Shown: positions 52,734 through 61,934 of the stretch, one piece after another
Position numbering within the stretch: position 1 is the stretch's first letter
Layout of the letters: each line of letters begins with the position of its first letter
Assembly (NCBI GenBank): GCA_012959785.1
Contig: DUCM01000014.1
Coordinates: 1-64,000 of the forward strand
Reading direction: 5' to 3'
Length of the DNA: 64,000 nt
From: Planctomycetota bacterium
GTDB taxonomy: Bacteria > Planctomycetota > UBA1135 > GCA-002686595
The notes under the pieces: model-generated
The model's input: only the letters and a program-made list of their open reading frames with translations
The model's database searches: none
What the model was told of the DNA's origin: nothing
Program-made: the position numbers and the translations under genes

Positions 52734-53809
52734 GACTTTCCGTCGCCGAACAGCCCGGGGCGGCGTTGGAACTGATGGAGCGCGTCCTGCGCGGCGGCGC
52801 ACCCTTGGCGAGCGAGTACCCGTTGGTCTTTGATGAAGACCAAAAGGGGCGCTTTGTGATCGCCGAGGAAGCCGGCCAGGTTTCCTCGACTTGCGCCATC
52901 CTCGAACGCGAGTTGGTGTTTCCCGGCGGAAAATTGCGCGTGGGCCTGATCGGCTCCGTGTCTACGGCCGAGCCCATGCGTGGCCGAGGTCTGGCCAGCG
53001 CGGTGCTCGCACGAGCCGAAGCCGAACTGGCTGCCGGGGGGTGCGTCTGCTCCTTGTTGTGGGCCGAAGACGAGAGCTTCTACAGCCGGCGCGGGTATCG
53101 GGAATTCGGCTCCGAGGTTGATTATGGCCTGCCCCTGGAACTTGCGCCTCTCTTGCCGAAGACCGCCGGGGTGCGCCGGGCAAACCCGGCTGACTTTGCT
53201 GCCATGCACCGGCTCTACCTCAACCACGAGCGCCGTGTCGAACGCACAGGTGAGCAGAGCGCCCTTTTGTTTGCCATGCCGGGTATGGCGACTTGGGTCC
53301 ATGAATGCGGGGGAGCGCTCGATGCCTACACCTGTTTTGAGCGCGGCGATGATCTTGCCAACACCATCCACGAGTGGGCCGGGGACGCCGACGCGACGCT
53401 TGCCTGCGTGCGTGGCGTGCTCGAAGCCCACGGTCCCGGGACCGAAGAGGGCCTCTTGTTCCTGATGGCTCCCGCGCCCTCCGGGGATCTCGGCGAGCGC
53501 CTCGAAACCCTTGGTGCGGTCTGGGCCCGGGGTATTCTGGGCTTGGGCAAGGTGCTCGACGCCGAGGCGTTGCTCGATCTATTGTGCAGCAGGGCATCGC
53601 TACCCTTGACCTTTGATGGAACCGGCCCCGACGTATGGCGCATCAAGGGGCCGAAGGGCGAGGCGCAGGTCGAATCCTCGCAGCTTCTGGGCCTCGTGTG
53701 TGCGCCGCGAGCCGAGCGAACGGCCCTTGTAGGCCTCGAAGAACAACTCGGTGTAGAGTTTATGCGCCTGCCCGAAACACCCTTCCTGTGGGGTTTGGAT
53801 TCCATTTAG
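52730..53809 (+). CDS. GNAT family acetyltransferase (Eis-like, extended)
   Basis: A 359-residue protein. The N-terminal GNAT domain (about 20-130) has an acetyl-CoA binding loop in EPMRGRGLASAVLARAEAEL and SFYSRRGYREFG. The C-terminal ~200 residues are a second, divergent GNAT or lipid-carrier-like half, as in Eis-type enzymes (FERGDDLANTIHEWAGDADATLACVRGVLE). The substrate is unknown. It is translationally coupled to the flagellar operon (GTGA overlap) and is followed by a terminator, so acetylation of a flagellar component is conceivable but not shown. The start is GTG. Confidence 0.82.
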   Translation: MRLSVAEQPGAALELMERVLRGGAPLASEYPLVFDEDQKGRFVIAEEAGQVSSTCAILERELVFPGGKLRVGLIGSVSTAEPMRGRGLASAVLARAEAELAAGGCVCSLLWAEDESFYSRRGYREFGSEVDYGLPLELAPLLPKTAGVRRANPADFAAMHRLYLNHERRVERTGEQSALLFAMPGMATWVHECGGALDAYTCFERGDDLANTIHEWAGDADATLACVRGVLEAHGPGTEEGLLFLMAPAPSGDLGERLETLGAVWARGILGLGKVLDAEALLDLLCSRASLPLTFDGTGPDVWRIKGPKGEAQVESSQLLGLVCAPRAERTALVGLEEQLGVEFMRLPETPFLWGLDSI

Positions 53810-53867
53810 CGCCGACTTGCGCGGCCTGACCCGCAGACTATCTGCAAAGCACAACTGGGGAACAAGC

Positions 53868-53902
53868 CGCCCCGTGGAGCTCCTCTGATGCTCCACGGGG
53901 CG
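53868..53902 (+). terminator. Rho-independent terminator ending the flgF-GNAT operon
   Basis: CGCCCCGTGGAGC at 53868-53880 pairs perfectly with GCTCCACGGGGCG at 53890-53902, nine-base loop, followed by CGTTCATTTTTCTTT. It closes the second flagellar transcription unit. Confidence 0.85.
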
Positions 53903-54042
53903 CGTTCATTTTTCTTTGAGATATCGAGGGACCGCCCCCTGGGTTTGTCGTCAATCGAGTATCTGCCGCACGGATACCGGCTGATCGACGATTGATTCCC
54001 TGGCGCCGCAGAACGAGCGCCTTGACTCGCGGAGGTCCACCC

Positions 54043-55545
54043 ATGCTTGCCCTTTTCTCCATGCTTATGCTCGCCACGGCCAACCCCACGGGGACAGGCC
54101 CAGAGGCCCTCAACCACGAGGAGATTGCGGCCCGCTTTCTCATCGAACACGGTCTCGAGGGCGCGGATCCCGTGCGCGTCCAGCTCGACTCTGTGCTTGA
54201 GCGCGACTTCTTTCATGCCCGCCTGGGCTTGTTCGAGCTGTCTATCCCTGCGGCGGCTTTGGCAACGAAGGAAACAGCGCGGGACTTCCGCGACATCAGC
54301 GAGGGGCTTCTCGAAGCTCAAGAGCGCTGGGTTGGGTGGTTGGGTGAGAGTGCCCAGGGACAGGAACCCCTGCTCAAGAACTTGAAGACGGCTCGTGCTT
54401 GGGTCGCTGGCTGGAATATCTCCAAGCTCAGGAAGGCCGCTCGCGAGGAGGGGCGCGATGCTCTCCGAGGCGATGCCCTCAAGCTGTTCAATCCCTCGGA
54501 TTCCGAGCGCGAGGCTCTCAGCGTTGCTGCGTCCGCCATGGCGTCCCGGCAACCCCTGGGCAGGTATTCATCGGCCATGTCTTCATCGGCAAAGGGCTCC
54601 GTACGCCTGGTGCTCATGCCTAGCCGTGCCCAGTTCGTGGAGTTTGCGACCTTTATCGGTGCCTTGGTGCCGCGACTGCGTTCAGTCTTCTGGGTCGACA
54701 GCGTGCGCAACTGGAGCGAGTTCCGCTTCAACGACTTGCAGGTGATCGCCATGCAGTACGCCGTTGCCTGCCCCCGGGGGGAGGACTACTCGGACTCCAG
54801 CAGCATGAAAATGCGCGCGTCCACCGGCCTGGAAGAACAGGTCGTGCAACTCGGCATGAACAAGCTCTTGACCTATGAGCACGGGGCACAGATGTCGCGC
54901 GGCCTGATTGGTGGGCTCTCGATCAACATGATCATCGAGCAGTACGGCGCCTGCCACACCAGCCTGGACGGCTGCACCGAAGCTCGTGTCACCAACGCTC
55001 GCTCGCAGTTCGTCCCGGGCGGCCTCTCCCAGGGCGGGGTACTGCCCCAGAATGTGGCCTTGAACCGCTGGCGCCGGGAGCATGGCAAGCACCACTATCT
55101 GCGCACTCTCAGGCGCGTTCAGAAGGCCGGCGCCAAGGCCACCCGGGGATCGAAGAAGATCCACTCGTTCCTGCTCATGGGCCCCGACGAGAGGGTGCGC
55201 GCCGTGGTCCAGGCTCCCTTCCTGGGCGGCGGCGTGGCTGCCTTCCAGGACCTGCCCCAGGCCACCCACTCCGACCAGGTCGAGTTCATCAGGGCCTACA
55301 AGACGGCCTTCCTGTTCTGGCTCAGGACCGAGGCGGGGGGCAAGCAGAGAGACTCTGCCAGGGCCTTCGGCAAGTTTCTGGGACGGCTCCAGGACTCTCC
55401 GGGGGTGGAGGGCGATCTGAAGAACCCCCTGGAGGGGGGCCTCAGCGAGTCCCTCGAGAGCGTCTACGGCCTGCCCCTTTCCTCGTCCGAGTTGGGTTCA
55501 AGCTCACTTGAGGGACGCTTTCTCAAGTGGCTCTCGAAGCGCTGA
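54043..55545 (+). CDS. Secreted hypothetical protein
   Basis: A 500-residue protein, unrecognised. A short hydrophobic signal (MLALFSMLMLATANP) is preceded by GGAGG at good spacing. The ATG at 54043 is preferred over the in-frame upstream extension for that reason. Residues about 20-200 look helical. A central part (about 200-300) contains two Cys around QYGACHTSLDGCTEARV. Residues about 350-500 are basic with RRVQKAGAKATRGSKK and a Gly-rich turn. The gene stands alone between a terminator and the convergent gmhA gene. Confidence 0.65.
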   Translation: MLALFSMLMLATANPTGTGPEALNHEEIAARFLIEHGLEGADPVRVQLDSVLERDFFHARLGLFELSIPAAALATKETARDFRDISEGLLEAQERWVGWLGESAQGQEPLLKNLKTARAWVAGWNISKLRKAAREEGRDALRGDALKLFNPSDSEREALSVAASAMASRQPLGRYSSAMSSSAKGSVRLVLMPSRAQFVEFATFIGALVPRLRSVFWVDSVRNWSEFRFNDLQVIAMQYAVACPRGEDYSDSSSMKMRASTGLEEQVVQLGMNKLLTYEHGAQMSRGLIGGLSINMIIEQYGACHTSLDGCTEARVTNARSQFVPGGLSQGGVLPQNVALNRWRREHGKHHYLRTLRRVQKAGAKATRGSKKIHSFLLMGPDERVRAVVQAPFLGGGVAAFQDLPQATHSDQVEFIRAYKTAFLFWLRTEAGGKQRDSARAFGKFLGRLQDSPGVEGDLKNPLEGGLSESLESVYGLPLSSSELGSSSLEGRFLKWLSKR

Positions 55546-55727
55546 GCCATCAGCGCCGTGGTTAATGAAGGTGGAAAAACCACTCCCAGGGGTCTCAAAG
55601 GGTGTTTTGTCCAAGATAGCGCCGAACCCCGCTTGGGAGGTCCCCCCTGCATCGCAACCAATATGGAGTGAATACCCTACAGCGAGACACCCCTAGCCTG
55701 TGTCAAGATCCTCTCACGATGAGCGGA

Positions 55728-56318
55728 TCAACTGTAATCACGAGGGAAAAGGGCGCGCTCCACCGTCTCGATGGCGATGTGGAGAACCTTGATATGCAGC
55801 TCTTGGATGCGGTCCGAGGTGCTGGCTCGGGGCACGACAATGGGGATATCGGCCAAGGCCAACGCCTCGCCACCTCCTTTCCCCAAGAGGGCCACGGTGG
55901 TAATACCCCGCTTCTTGGCCTCTTTAAGGGCGTTCAGGATGTTCGGGGAGGCACCGCTGGTGGAGAGCACAATAAGAAGATCTTTGGCTCCTCCATAGCT
56001 GGCGACGAGGCGTGCGAACACCTCATCAAAACCAAAGTCATTGGCGATACAGGTTATGTGACTCGGATCAGAGAATGCCAGAGCAGGGAGAGGGTTCCGA
56101 TCGGAGCGAAAGCGCCCGGTCCATTCCTCCGCGAAGTGCATGGCATCACACATGCTTCCGCCGTTGCCGCAGGACATGAGCAACCCTCCTCTCTTGAGGG
56201 TGGTTTGCGCTGCGGCGGCGAAGCGGGCGATCCCCTCCATGCAGGTGGGGTCATCGCGAAACGCTTGCAGGGTCAGGGCCGCCTCTTCCAAGGCGGCCTC
56301 GATCGTGTGGGCACTCAT
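55728..56318 (-). CDS. gmhA: Phosphoheptose isomerase GmhA
   Basis: A 196-residue SIS-domain enzyme converting sedoheptulose-7-P to D-glycero-D-manno-heptose-7-P, the first step of LPS inner-core heptose. Family motifs are LMSCGNGGSMCDAMHFAEEWTGRF, the ND in CIANDFGFDEVFAR, STSGASPNILNALKEAKKRGITTVALLGKGGG (landmark STSGASPNI) and a C-terminal IQELHIKVLHIAIETVE with the catalytic Glu/His. The length matches E. coli GmhA (192). It stands alone here, although the kds genes for Kdo are 43 kb away. Its 5' leader overlaps a structured element at 56331-56392. Confidence 0.94.
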   Translation of the reverse strand: MSAHTIEAALEEAALTLQAFRDDPTCMEGIARFAAAAQTTLKRGGLLMSCGNGGSMCDAMHFAEEWTGRFRSDRNPLPALAFSDPSHITCIANDFGFDEVFARLVASYGGAKDLLIVLSTSGASPNILNALKEAKKRGITTVALLGKGGGEALALADIPIVVPRASTSDRIQELHIKVLHIAIETVERALFPRDYS

Positions 56319-56330
56319 ATTACGGCGTAT

Positions 56331-56392
56331 TCTGATGTGCGGGAGAGCTCGCTACAAGCGGGTTCGGCAAGTTGTAGCCAGCCCACATCAGA
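56331..56392. other. Structured nested inverted repeat between gmhA and the XRE gene
   Basis: TCTGATGTG at 56331-56339 pairs with CACATCAGA at 56384-56392 (nine perfect pairs). Inside, GCTACAA at 56351-56357 pairs with TTGTAGC at 56372-56378 (seven perfect pairs). The end nearest gmhA is 12 bp before its start codon. It could be a 5' UTR structure of gmhA, a small RNA or a protein-binding site. It does not fit a tRNA cloverleaf. Confidence 0.5.
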
Positions 56393-56537
56393 GTGCCTAT
56401 TCCAGTACGCCCGGGATGGTTTTTCTCCCTTCGAGAAAGCTCGGAAGTACAATAGCCACAGGGGTTTGCGCCCCTTCAGCCAGGCTTGGCGCAGAGCTTC
56501 TGCACTCCAAACCGAAGCGAGGGCTGATTCAGACACT

Positions 56538-56552
56538 ATCTCTAGTAGAGAT
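56538..56552. promoter_or_regulatory. Palindromic operator candidate of the XRE gene
   Basis: ATCTCTAGTAGAGAT is a perfect seven-base inverted repeat around one central G, 29 bp before the ATG of a single-HTH regulator. This is the usual placing for an autoregulatory operator. Confidence 0.55.
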
Positions 56553-56581
56553 GGTGCTTACCGATTAGGGGGTTTCTAATC

Positions 56582-56956
56582 ATGATGCGACTTGGATCTG
56601 TTTTGAAGAATGCTCGCGGGAAAGAGTCCCGGGCCCAGTTCGCGCGCAAGCTCGAGCTTTCCTACACCTTCGTCCGTGCCATGGAGCACGGGCTGCGGTT
56701 TCCCTCGGACAAGGTTCTCTTGGACATTGCCGATCGCCTGGGCGAGAACGCGGATGAGCTCTTGCTAGCGGCCTACTGCGACCGCTCGCCACTCTTGGCT
56801 GAGGTCCTCGAGGCCCGGGGCGTGACTATCCCACCGGTGGGAGTCGAGCCTATCGTCACGATCGACCGGAATAGCCATGCCCTACAGGAGGCAATTCGCG
56901 ACGAAGCCACGGAGATTCCGGCCACGAAGGCCATCACAATCCAGAGCCCCTTCTAG
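56582..56956 (+). CDS. XRE family transcriptional regulator
   Basis: A 124-residue protein. Residues about 3-62 form a lambda-Cro/C1-type helix-turn-helix (LGSVLKNARGKESRAQFARKLELSYTFVRAMEHGLRFPSDKVLLDIADRLGENADELLLAA, landmark SYTFVRAMEHG for the recognition helix). The C-terminal ~55 residues have no known domain. The protein presumably acts as a dimer on the palindrome just upstream. There is no adjacent toxin-like gene, so an antitoxin role is not supported. The start is the first of two consecutive ATG codons. The gene is followed by a strong terminator. Confidence 0.85.
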   Translation: MMRLGSVLKNARGKESRAQFARKLELSYTFVRAMEHGLRFPSDKVLLDIADRLGENADELLLAAYCDRSPLLAEVLEARGVTIPPVGVEPIVTIDRNSHALQEAIRDEATEIPATKAITIQSPF

Positions 56957-57011
56957 CCCGGACTATTTCACAGGTCTGTTGGGTCTTTGAGCCCCCAGGC
57001 ACTTACGACCG

Positions 57012-57058
57012 CTGTTGCCAGGGATGCGCTTGCCGCGCCCTGAGCAACGGTTTTTTTT
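57012..57058 (+). terminator. Rho-independent terminator after the XRE gene
   Basis: GTTGCCAGGG pairs with CCCTGAGCAAC (one bulged A), with outer C/G pairs, followed by eight Ts at 57051-57058. It ends the XRE transcript. The leftward ispG transcript arrives from the other side. Confidence 0.85.
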
Positions 57059-57088
57059 GTGCGTGGCTCGCGTCGCCTCAGCTCGAGC

Positions 57089-58231
57089 TCACGCTCCATC
57101 GCCGTTCCTTGCAGCGATGATCTCGTCCAGGGCACGCTGCATGGCCCCGAGGACCTCGTCGTAGCTGAAAGCTCCGAGGCTTTCAGGCCCGCGCTTCAAG
57201 TTGACCTTCTCCGGCCCGCACCACAGGCCCAGGTCAGCATCGTCCGTCTCGCCCGGGCCGTTGACCCGGCAACCCATGACCGCGATGGTCAGATTGTGTT
57301 TGGCGAGATCCCGTGTGACGCGCTTGACCTCCTGGGCGAGTTCGACGAAGCGCCCGTTCTCTACCCGCGAACACGACGGGCAGGCGATGATATTCAGACC
57401 GTCGAAGAAATTGGGTGGCACCGAGCGCATGCGCCCGGCCTCGATGTCGGCAATCAACTCACTCCCGACCTCGATTTCGCGCCCCTTTTCCTGAAAGGGC
57501 ACCGTCAGTGAGACCCGCAGGGTGTCGCCCAAGCCCCGAGATAACAGCTGCTCAAAGGCGATTCGCGTCTTGATGATGCCGTCCGGCGGCATGCCGGCTT
57601 CGGTCACTCCGAGGTGCAGGGGGACATCGGGGCGCACCGCCGCGAAACGCACATTGGCCTCCACCACAAGGCGCGGGTCGGAATCCTTGATCGAGACCAG
57701 ATAGCGGTCGAAGCCCAGGGCATCGACCATGGCGCAGTGCTCCAGGGCGCATTGCACGAGGGCCTCGATAGGGTCTCCTTCGAATCGCTGTTCGTACTCG
57801 GGGGCCAGCGAGCCCGCGTTGACACCGATGCGCAGAGCGCAGTCGTGGGTTCGCGCCGTCTCCACCAGAAAGGCCACCTTGTCAGCCACGGGCAGCTTTT
57901 TTTCCAGGTGGTGCAGGTGACCGGGGTTGTAGCGAATCTTTTCGACGAGGGGCGCCACATCAGCTGCCAGCCGGTAATTTTCTTGCAGATCCACCGAGAG
58001 CCGGGCACCCGTCTCTGCGCGAATTTCCGCCAGGGCCTGCACATCCTTCTTGCTGTCCACGGCGATGCGTATGATGGCGGCCCCGGCCTCTTCGAGTAGA
58101 CGCACCTGGGCCAAGGTTGCGTCCAGGTCGCTGGTGGGCGTGGCCACCATGCTCTGAATGGCAATGGGCGCAGCGCCCCCAAGGGCCAGGTCGCCGATGG
58201 TGATGCTGCGGGTTTTGCGGGTGGGGATCAT
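57089..58231 (-). CDS. ispG: 4-hydroxy-3-methylbut-2-enyl diphosphate synthase IspG
   Basis: A 380-residue enzyme of the MEP isoprenoid pathway that reduces MEcPP to HMBPP. The TIM-barrel part begins [24 protein letters not shown] and contains IRYNPGHL and RIGVNAGSL. The C-terminal [4Fe-4S] cluster ligands are visible in CPSCSR and GCRVNGPGE, with the Glu ligand also in the latter. It is the compact bacterial form without the plant-type insert. The ATG at 58231 gives the family start. The long upstream extension is Cys/Arg-rich and not conserved in style. It is divergent from the FAD oxidoreductase gene. Confidence 0.95.
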   Translation of the reverse strand: MIPTRKTRSITIGDLALGGAAPIAIQSMVATPTSDLDATLAQVRLLEEAGAAIIRIAVDSKKDVQALAEIRAETGARLSVDLQENYRLAADVAPLVEKIRYNPGHLHHLEKKLPVADKVAFLVETARTHDCALRIGVNAGSLAPEYEQRFEGDPIEALVQCALEHCAMVDALGFDRYLVSIKDSDPRLVVEANVRFAAVRPDVPLHLGVTEAGMPPDGIIKTRIAFEQLLSRGLGDTLRVSLTVPFQEKGREIEVGSELIADIEAGRMRSVPPNFFDGLNIIACPSCSRVENGRFVELAQEVKRVTRDLAKHNLTIAVMGCRVNGPGETDDADLGLWCGPEKVNLKRGPESLGAFSYDEVLGAMQRALDEIIAARNGDGA

Positions 58232-58542
58232 TGGGGTTGCCGGTGCTCTTGCCACGCCTCTTGCACCACCTGCAACTGTGGCGGCGCGAGATGAGGGCTG
58301 CTGAATCGGCGCAGAGATCCTACCCAGCCAGCATGCTAGCCATGCAGTCGGGCTGCACAGATTCGCCGCCCGTTGTGCGTTCGCTGCATGCAGATCGCGA
58401 TGAAGCGGCCCGGGGGAGGTCTCAGCCCTCTTTTCCAGCACTAAACAGGCCAAGACGGCAGAATAGGCCCTCTGGGTTCGGGGCCCCTCAGGGTCAGGGC
58501 CTGTGCCCCCCCCCCACACAGAAGAGCCGCAGAGGAAGCAGC
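58232..58542. other. Intergenic region between ispG and the FAD oxidoreductase gene
   Basis: This 311-bp divergent gap holds no gene that I can support, although the plus-strand frame happens to stay open through it. GGCCCT near 58468 pairs with AGGGCC near 58495 across a GC-rich stretch, and a run of ten Cs lies just before the gene. Promoters for both neighbours are expected here, but I see no clear -35/-10 pair. Confidence 0.4.
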
Positions 58543-59856
58543 ATGAAAGCCAGGATCGTGATCATCGGCGGCGGAGTGATGGGAATCTCCATCGCGGCGC
58601 AGCTTGCCAGGCAGACCGATGCCTTGAAAGAGCCCATCATGCTGCTCGAGCGGGGTTCCGTGGGGGGTGGCACCTCGGGCCGTTCCTCGACGATCCTGCG
58701 CCAATTCAACGAATCGCGCTGCATCGCCAGCATGGCCCGCGATTCGCTCCGGTTCTACTCGCGCTTTGAGGACAAGATCGGGCGCTCGATCGGTTTTCTG
58801 CGCACAGGCGTGCTGACCCTGGCCAAGTCGCAAGACCCCGCCGACATCGAACAGCTGGAGGAGCTCGTGGCCATGCAGGCGACCATGGGTATCGACATCA
58901 CCCGAGTTTCAGCCCGCGAGATCCGCAATCTGATCCCTGGAGCGGAAGTCGAGGCTGGCACCGTGGGCGCATGGGAATGCAGCGCTGGCTGCGTTGACTC
59001 CACGCGCACCCTGGAGGCCTTCTCGTGTTTGGCCCGCAACAAGGGTGCGATCCTGCGCCCCGGAACCACGGTTGAAAAAATCCTGGTGAAGGCGGGCCGC
59101 GTTTGCGGCGTGCGTACCGCAGAAGGCGACATTCAGTGCGAAGATGTCGTCGTGGCCGCAGGACCCTGGACTCGAGGACTGCTCCTCGGCCTGGGTCTCG
59201 ACTACCCCTTGAACATCACCCGCACCGAACACCTGCATGTCACCAACAGCAGCCTGAAGGAAGCCGAAGCCCACAGCGACCCGGAATTCGGCATGCACGG
59301 CCCGGAGAGTTCGGGCGCGACTTCTTGGATCTCGCGGGACATACTTGATGCAGCCCTTGCGGATGAAGCAGGAGAGGGCACCAAGCTCGGGAGTTGCTCA
59401 GAAGCCAGCGTCTTGCACCCCACCTTGATCGATCCCCAACTCGGGTTCTACGCCCGCTGCGATCCGCTGCATGCGCGGGCGCGGGTCGGCCGTTGTAGCG
59501 CAGGCCAAGCCACCCCTGTGGCCGATCCCGACCACCTCGACGAGCGCATTGACGACGAGTTCCGCGACTGGGTTCGCGCAACGCTGTCGCGGCGGTTGCC
59601 CGCCTACGAAGACGCGGAGGAGGTGGGCGCCGAGGTCCGGATGTGCACTGAAACCAAAGACTCAAGAGCCCTCATCGGCCCGACCCCTGAGATCAAGGGC
59701 CTCTACCTGGTCAGCGGTTTTTCGGGTTGCGGCTTCAAACTTGCCCCCTCGGTGGGGGAGGGCGTTGCCCAAATGCTGCTTGGCCAGCCCGTCAGCGCCT
59801 TTGAACCTGAGTACTTTGCGCCTGCGCGCTTCTCAGCCCTGCGCGTGCCGGGCTAG
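58543..59856 (+). CDS. FAD-dependent oxidoreductase (DAO family)
   Basis: A 437-residue flavoenzyme of the D-amino-acid oxidase/sarcosine oxidase group. It has the dinucleotide motif [17 protein letters not shown] (residues 7-23), an [11 protein letters not shown] region after it, [22 protein letters not shown] and the C-terminal [36 protein letters not shown] (landmark [15 protein letters not shown]). The substrate is probably an N-methyl or secondary amine, but it cannot be fixed. AGAGGAAG lies seven bases before the ATG at 58543, which supports this start. The stop overlaps the convergent fliN stop within CTAG. Confidence 0.9.
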   Translation: MKARIVIIGGGVMGISIAAQLARQTDALKEPIMLLERGSVGGGTSGRSSTILRQFNESRCIASMARDSLRFYSRFEDKIGRSIGFLRTGVLTLAKSQDPADIEQLEELVAMQATMGIDITRVSAREIRNLIPGAEVEAGTVGAWECSAGCVDSTRTLEAFSCLARNKGAILRPGTTVEKILVKAGRVCGVRTAEGDIQCEDVVVAAGPWTRGLLLGLGLDYPLNITRTEHLHVTNSSLKEAEAHSDPEFGMHGPESSGATSWISRDILDAALADEAGEGTKLGSCSEASVLHPTLIDPQLGFYARCDPLHARARVGRCSAGQATPVADPDHLDERIDDEFRDWVRATLSRRLPAYEDAEEVGAEVRMCTETKDSRALIGPTPEIKGLYLVSGFSGCGFKLAPSVGEGVAQMLLGQPVSAFEPEYFAPARFSALRVPG

Positions 59857-60230
59857 AGCACTTCAGAGATTCGCACGGCGTACTTCTCTTCGATCGTGAC
59901 GACTTCGCCGCGGGCGACGAGTTTGCCGTTGACCACGATGTCGGCGGGCTCGTGAGCTTCGCGGTCGAGTACCACCAGTGAACCGGGACCGAGCTCGACG
60001 AGTTTCGCCAGAGTCATGCGTGCGCTACCGACGCGGACCGTGACTTCGACCGGAACGGCCAGGACGCCTGCGAGGCCAATGGGCGTTCCAGAGGCTTCAC
60101 TTTCGTCCAGGTCATTCAGTTCATTGGCCTGCACGGCGACTCGTTCGGCGGCCTCGTCGATGTTCTTCTCGATGTTCCCCTCGATGGTGTTTTCGATGTC
60201 GGCTGCTTCTTCTTGGATTTCTTCGGTCAT
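59853..60230 (-). CDS. fliN: Flagellar motor switch protein FliN
   Basis: A 125-residue C-ring protein. An acidic N-terminal part (1-48) precedes the SpoA domain (about 50-125) with [69 protein letters not shown] (landmarks VEVTVRVG and LGPGSLVVLDR). It forms the base of the switch with FliM and controls rotation direction. The stop overlaps the FAD oxidoreductase stop and the start overlaps fliM by four bases. Confidence 0.95.
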   Translation of the reverse strand: MTEEIQEEAADIENTIEGNIEKNIDEAAERVAVQANELNDLDESEASGTPIGLAGVLAVPVEVTVRVGSARMTLAKLVELGPGSLVVLDREAHEPADIVVNGKLVARGEVVTIEEKYAVRISEVL

Positions 60231-61132
60231 GAGCTTTTCTGGTGATTGGGACTTAGTTGTTCAATGCGTACCGCCACCTGGCCGTTCAGGTTGCCCCAAG
60301 AGGCTGTTCCCGCGAATTCTCCTTCCACAACGAGATCGATGCAGCTGTCGCTGGCTTTGGCGAGGGGAATCACATCGCCGACCTCCAGCTCCATCAAGTC
60401 GTCGAGGGCGATTTCCGCTCGACCCAGCTCGGCGCTGAGTTCGATAGGCACTTGGTTTAGATGGCTGGGGAGAGCGGGGGGCGGTGTGCTTTGGGTTGGA
60501 GCGTCGCTCAAGACGCCGGGAAGGTACAAGCGCAAGGTGCTCGGCCCACCAGGTCCTTCGAGGATGAGATGCAAGTAGAGCCGTTGCGGGTCACCATTAG
60601 CGTCCGTGTCGAGTTGCGAAAGGAACTCACGCACCGTTTGACTCAAAGGGCCGCGCGTGGCGCGTAGTCCGACGGAGCTGGCGATGGCTTCGGTGAGGCT
60701 CATCAGTAGATCCCCAACTAGCCCGGATTCGAGAGGCGTCAAGGCGCGGGGTTTTGCGTCATCTTCAAGCTCGCAACTCATGGCCACCGTGGCAGCAGCG
60801 ATGGCGGCGGTATTTTCCCACACAACCCAGCCCGCAGCTCCGTTGACCTCGATGCTGTTGACGACGATCGGGTCCTCCAGGGCTTCGAACAGGCCCTGCG
60901 AACTGGTTTCGCCGATCTCGCTGACTTCGACTGCGTAATCGCCTTGCAACCATGTGCGTAAGCTGCTCTCCAAGTCCGGCGCAATGCGATTCAGATCAGC
61001 TCGAATCGTGCGTTTCTGGGCGAGGCTCAAGCGCCGAGGCTGCTTGAAGTTCCGTGGCGAGACAATTCCTAACTCGGGCGTTCCATCGCTCTCGAGTAGG
61101 GCTTTGACTTCTTCGGGGCTGACTTCACTCAT
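60227..61132 (-). CDS. fliM: Flagellar motor switch protein FliM
   Basis: A 301-residue C-ring protein. The very N-terminus is MSEVSPEEVKALL, in place of the usual DILSQDEIDALL CheY-binding peptide. The CheC-like middle domain (about 45-215) contains LFEALEDPIVVNSIEVNG and LTPLESGLVGDLLMSLTEAI. The C-terminal SpoA domain (about 225-295) has LGRAEIALDDLMELEVGDVIPLAKASDSCIDLVVEGEFAGTAS (landmark LMELEVGDVIPL). It links to FliN by a four-base gene overlap. The GGxG motif in the middle domain of typical FliM is not obvious, and FliM is the shorter type. Confidence 0.88.
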   Translation of the reverse strand: MSEVSPEEVKALLESDGTPELGIVSPRNFKQPRRLSLAQKRTIRADLNRIAPDLESSLRTWLQGDYAVEVSEIGETSSQGLFEALEDPIVVNSIEVNGAAGWVVWENTAAIAAATVAMSCELEDDAKPRALTPLESGLVGDLLMSLTEAIASSVGLRATRGPLSQTVREFLSQLDTDANGDPQRLYLHLILEGPGGPSTLRLYLPGVLSDAPTQSTPPPALPSHLNQVPIELSAELGRAEIALDDLMELEVGDVIPLAKASDSCIDLVVEGEFAGTASWGNLNGQVAVRIEQLSPNHQKSS

Positions 61133-61159
61133 CAGGTTTTCTTTGAGCGGCTGTGTGGC

Positions 61160-61921
61160 CTACTGGATGAGGAAGTCCAGAGGGAGGATGCGCAGGATGC
61201 GTCCCTTGACACCAATGGTCACTTCGCCAACGAAGCCCTCGACCAGTCCGGAAACATCTACGAAGAGTGTGCTGCCATCGACATCGATGACACGCACATC
61301 CGGGTCGAGCGGTTTGAAGGAACTCAGCGGCCCAGCGTCGATTTGGAGTGTTCCTTGGGGTCCATCGACATGCAGGCTGTGGTAGTGGAAGTTGCCACGG
61401 AAGTTTGTTTTGTCGGCTGAGAGGCCAGGGCGCAGGCCAGAAGCTTCGTCGATATCCCAGGGCAGGGCACCTTCACCGATGTGGACCGGGAACAGAATGG
61501 GTCCCAGGGTGTCGGCTAGCTCTTCCATGAAGCCATCCTGGTTGACCTCGCCAAAGAGGTCGTCCATCGACTTGTTGGAAGCCACCCGAAACACGGCGTT
61601 TTTCATCTCCGGGTGGTAGAGGGGGTCGAGCAAGCGCGTCGCGAGGTAATTCTCGTCAAAGGCCTGAAAAATGACCTCGGGCTTCATCTGTAGGTAGTGC
61701 GAGCGCTCGACGATGTTGCAGTTGAACTGCTCCTCATCGAGAGGCACCGAGAAAGGCCCCTTGAAGCGCGGCTGGATTTTTACCGAAGGCACAGCCACCA
61801 TGGCGGCAATTGCCCCTGCGGCCAGGGCACCAAACAGGCCACCCACGGAGAGCATTTTCATTTTCCTTGAAGCGGCTGCGTTGTCGGTTGCCGCTTCGGT
61901 TTCTTCTTTTTGGTCTGCCAT
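61160..61921 (-). CDS. fliL: FliL-like basal body protein
   Basis: A 253-residue protein placed between the stator genes and fliM, the usual fliL position. The N-terminus (1-22) is charged, one membrane helix covers about 24-45 (MLSVGGLFGALAAGAIAAMVAVP), and the rest is periplasmic. The FliL pattern is weak (PFSVPLDEEQFNCNIVERSHYLQMKPEVIF and EVTIGVKGRILRILPLDFLIQ). The protein is larger than E. coli FliL (154), with an extra ~90 residues in the periplasmic part. FliL stabilises stator units around the rotor. The call rests on topology plus context. Confidence 0.75.
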   Translation of the reverse strand: MADQKEETEAATDNAAASRKMKMLSVGGLFGALAAGAIAAMVAVPSVKIQPRFKGPFSVPLDEEQFNCNIVERSHYLQMKPEVIFQAFDENYLATRLLDPLYHPEMKNAVFRVASNKSMDDLFGEVNQDGFMEELADTLGPILFPVHIGEGALPWDIDEASGLRPGLSADKTNFRGNFHYHSLHVDGPQGTLQIDAGPLSSFKPLDPDVRVIDVDGSTLFVDVSGLVEGFVGEVTIGVKGRILRILPLDFLIQ

Positions 61922-61934
61922 AGGGTTACCTCTG

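Noticed and set aside
56331-56392. tRNA or tRNA-like gene
   Set aside because: The nested stems are nine and seven pairs with no D-, anticodon- or T-arm arrangement and no CCA.
55668-56579. Plus-strand reading frame of 303 codons
   Set aside because: It crosses gmhA in antisense and the structured intergenic element. The gmhA motifs on the minus strand are decisive.
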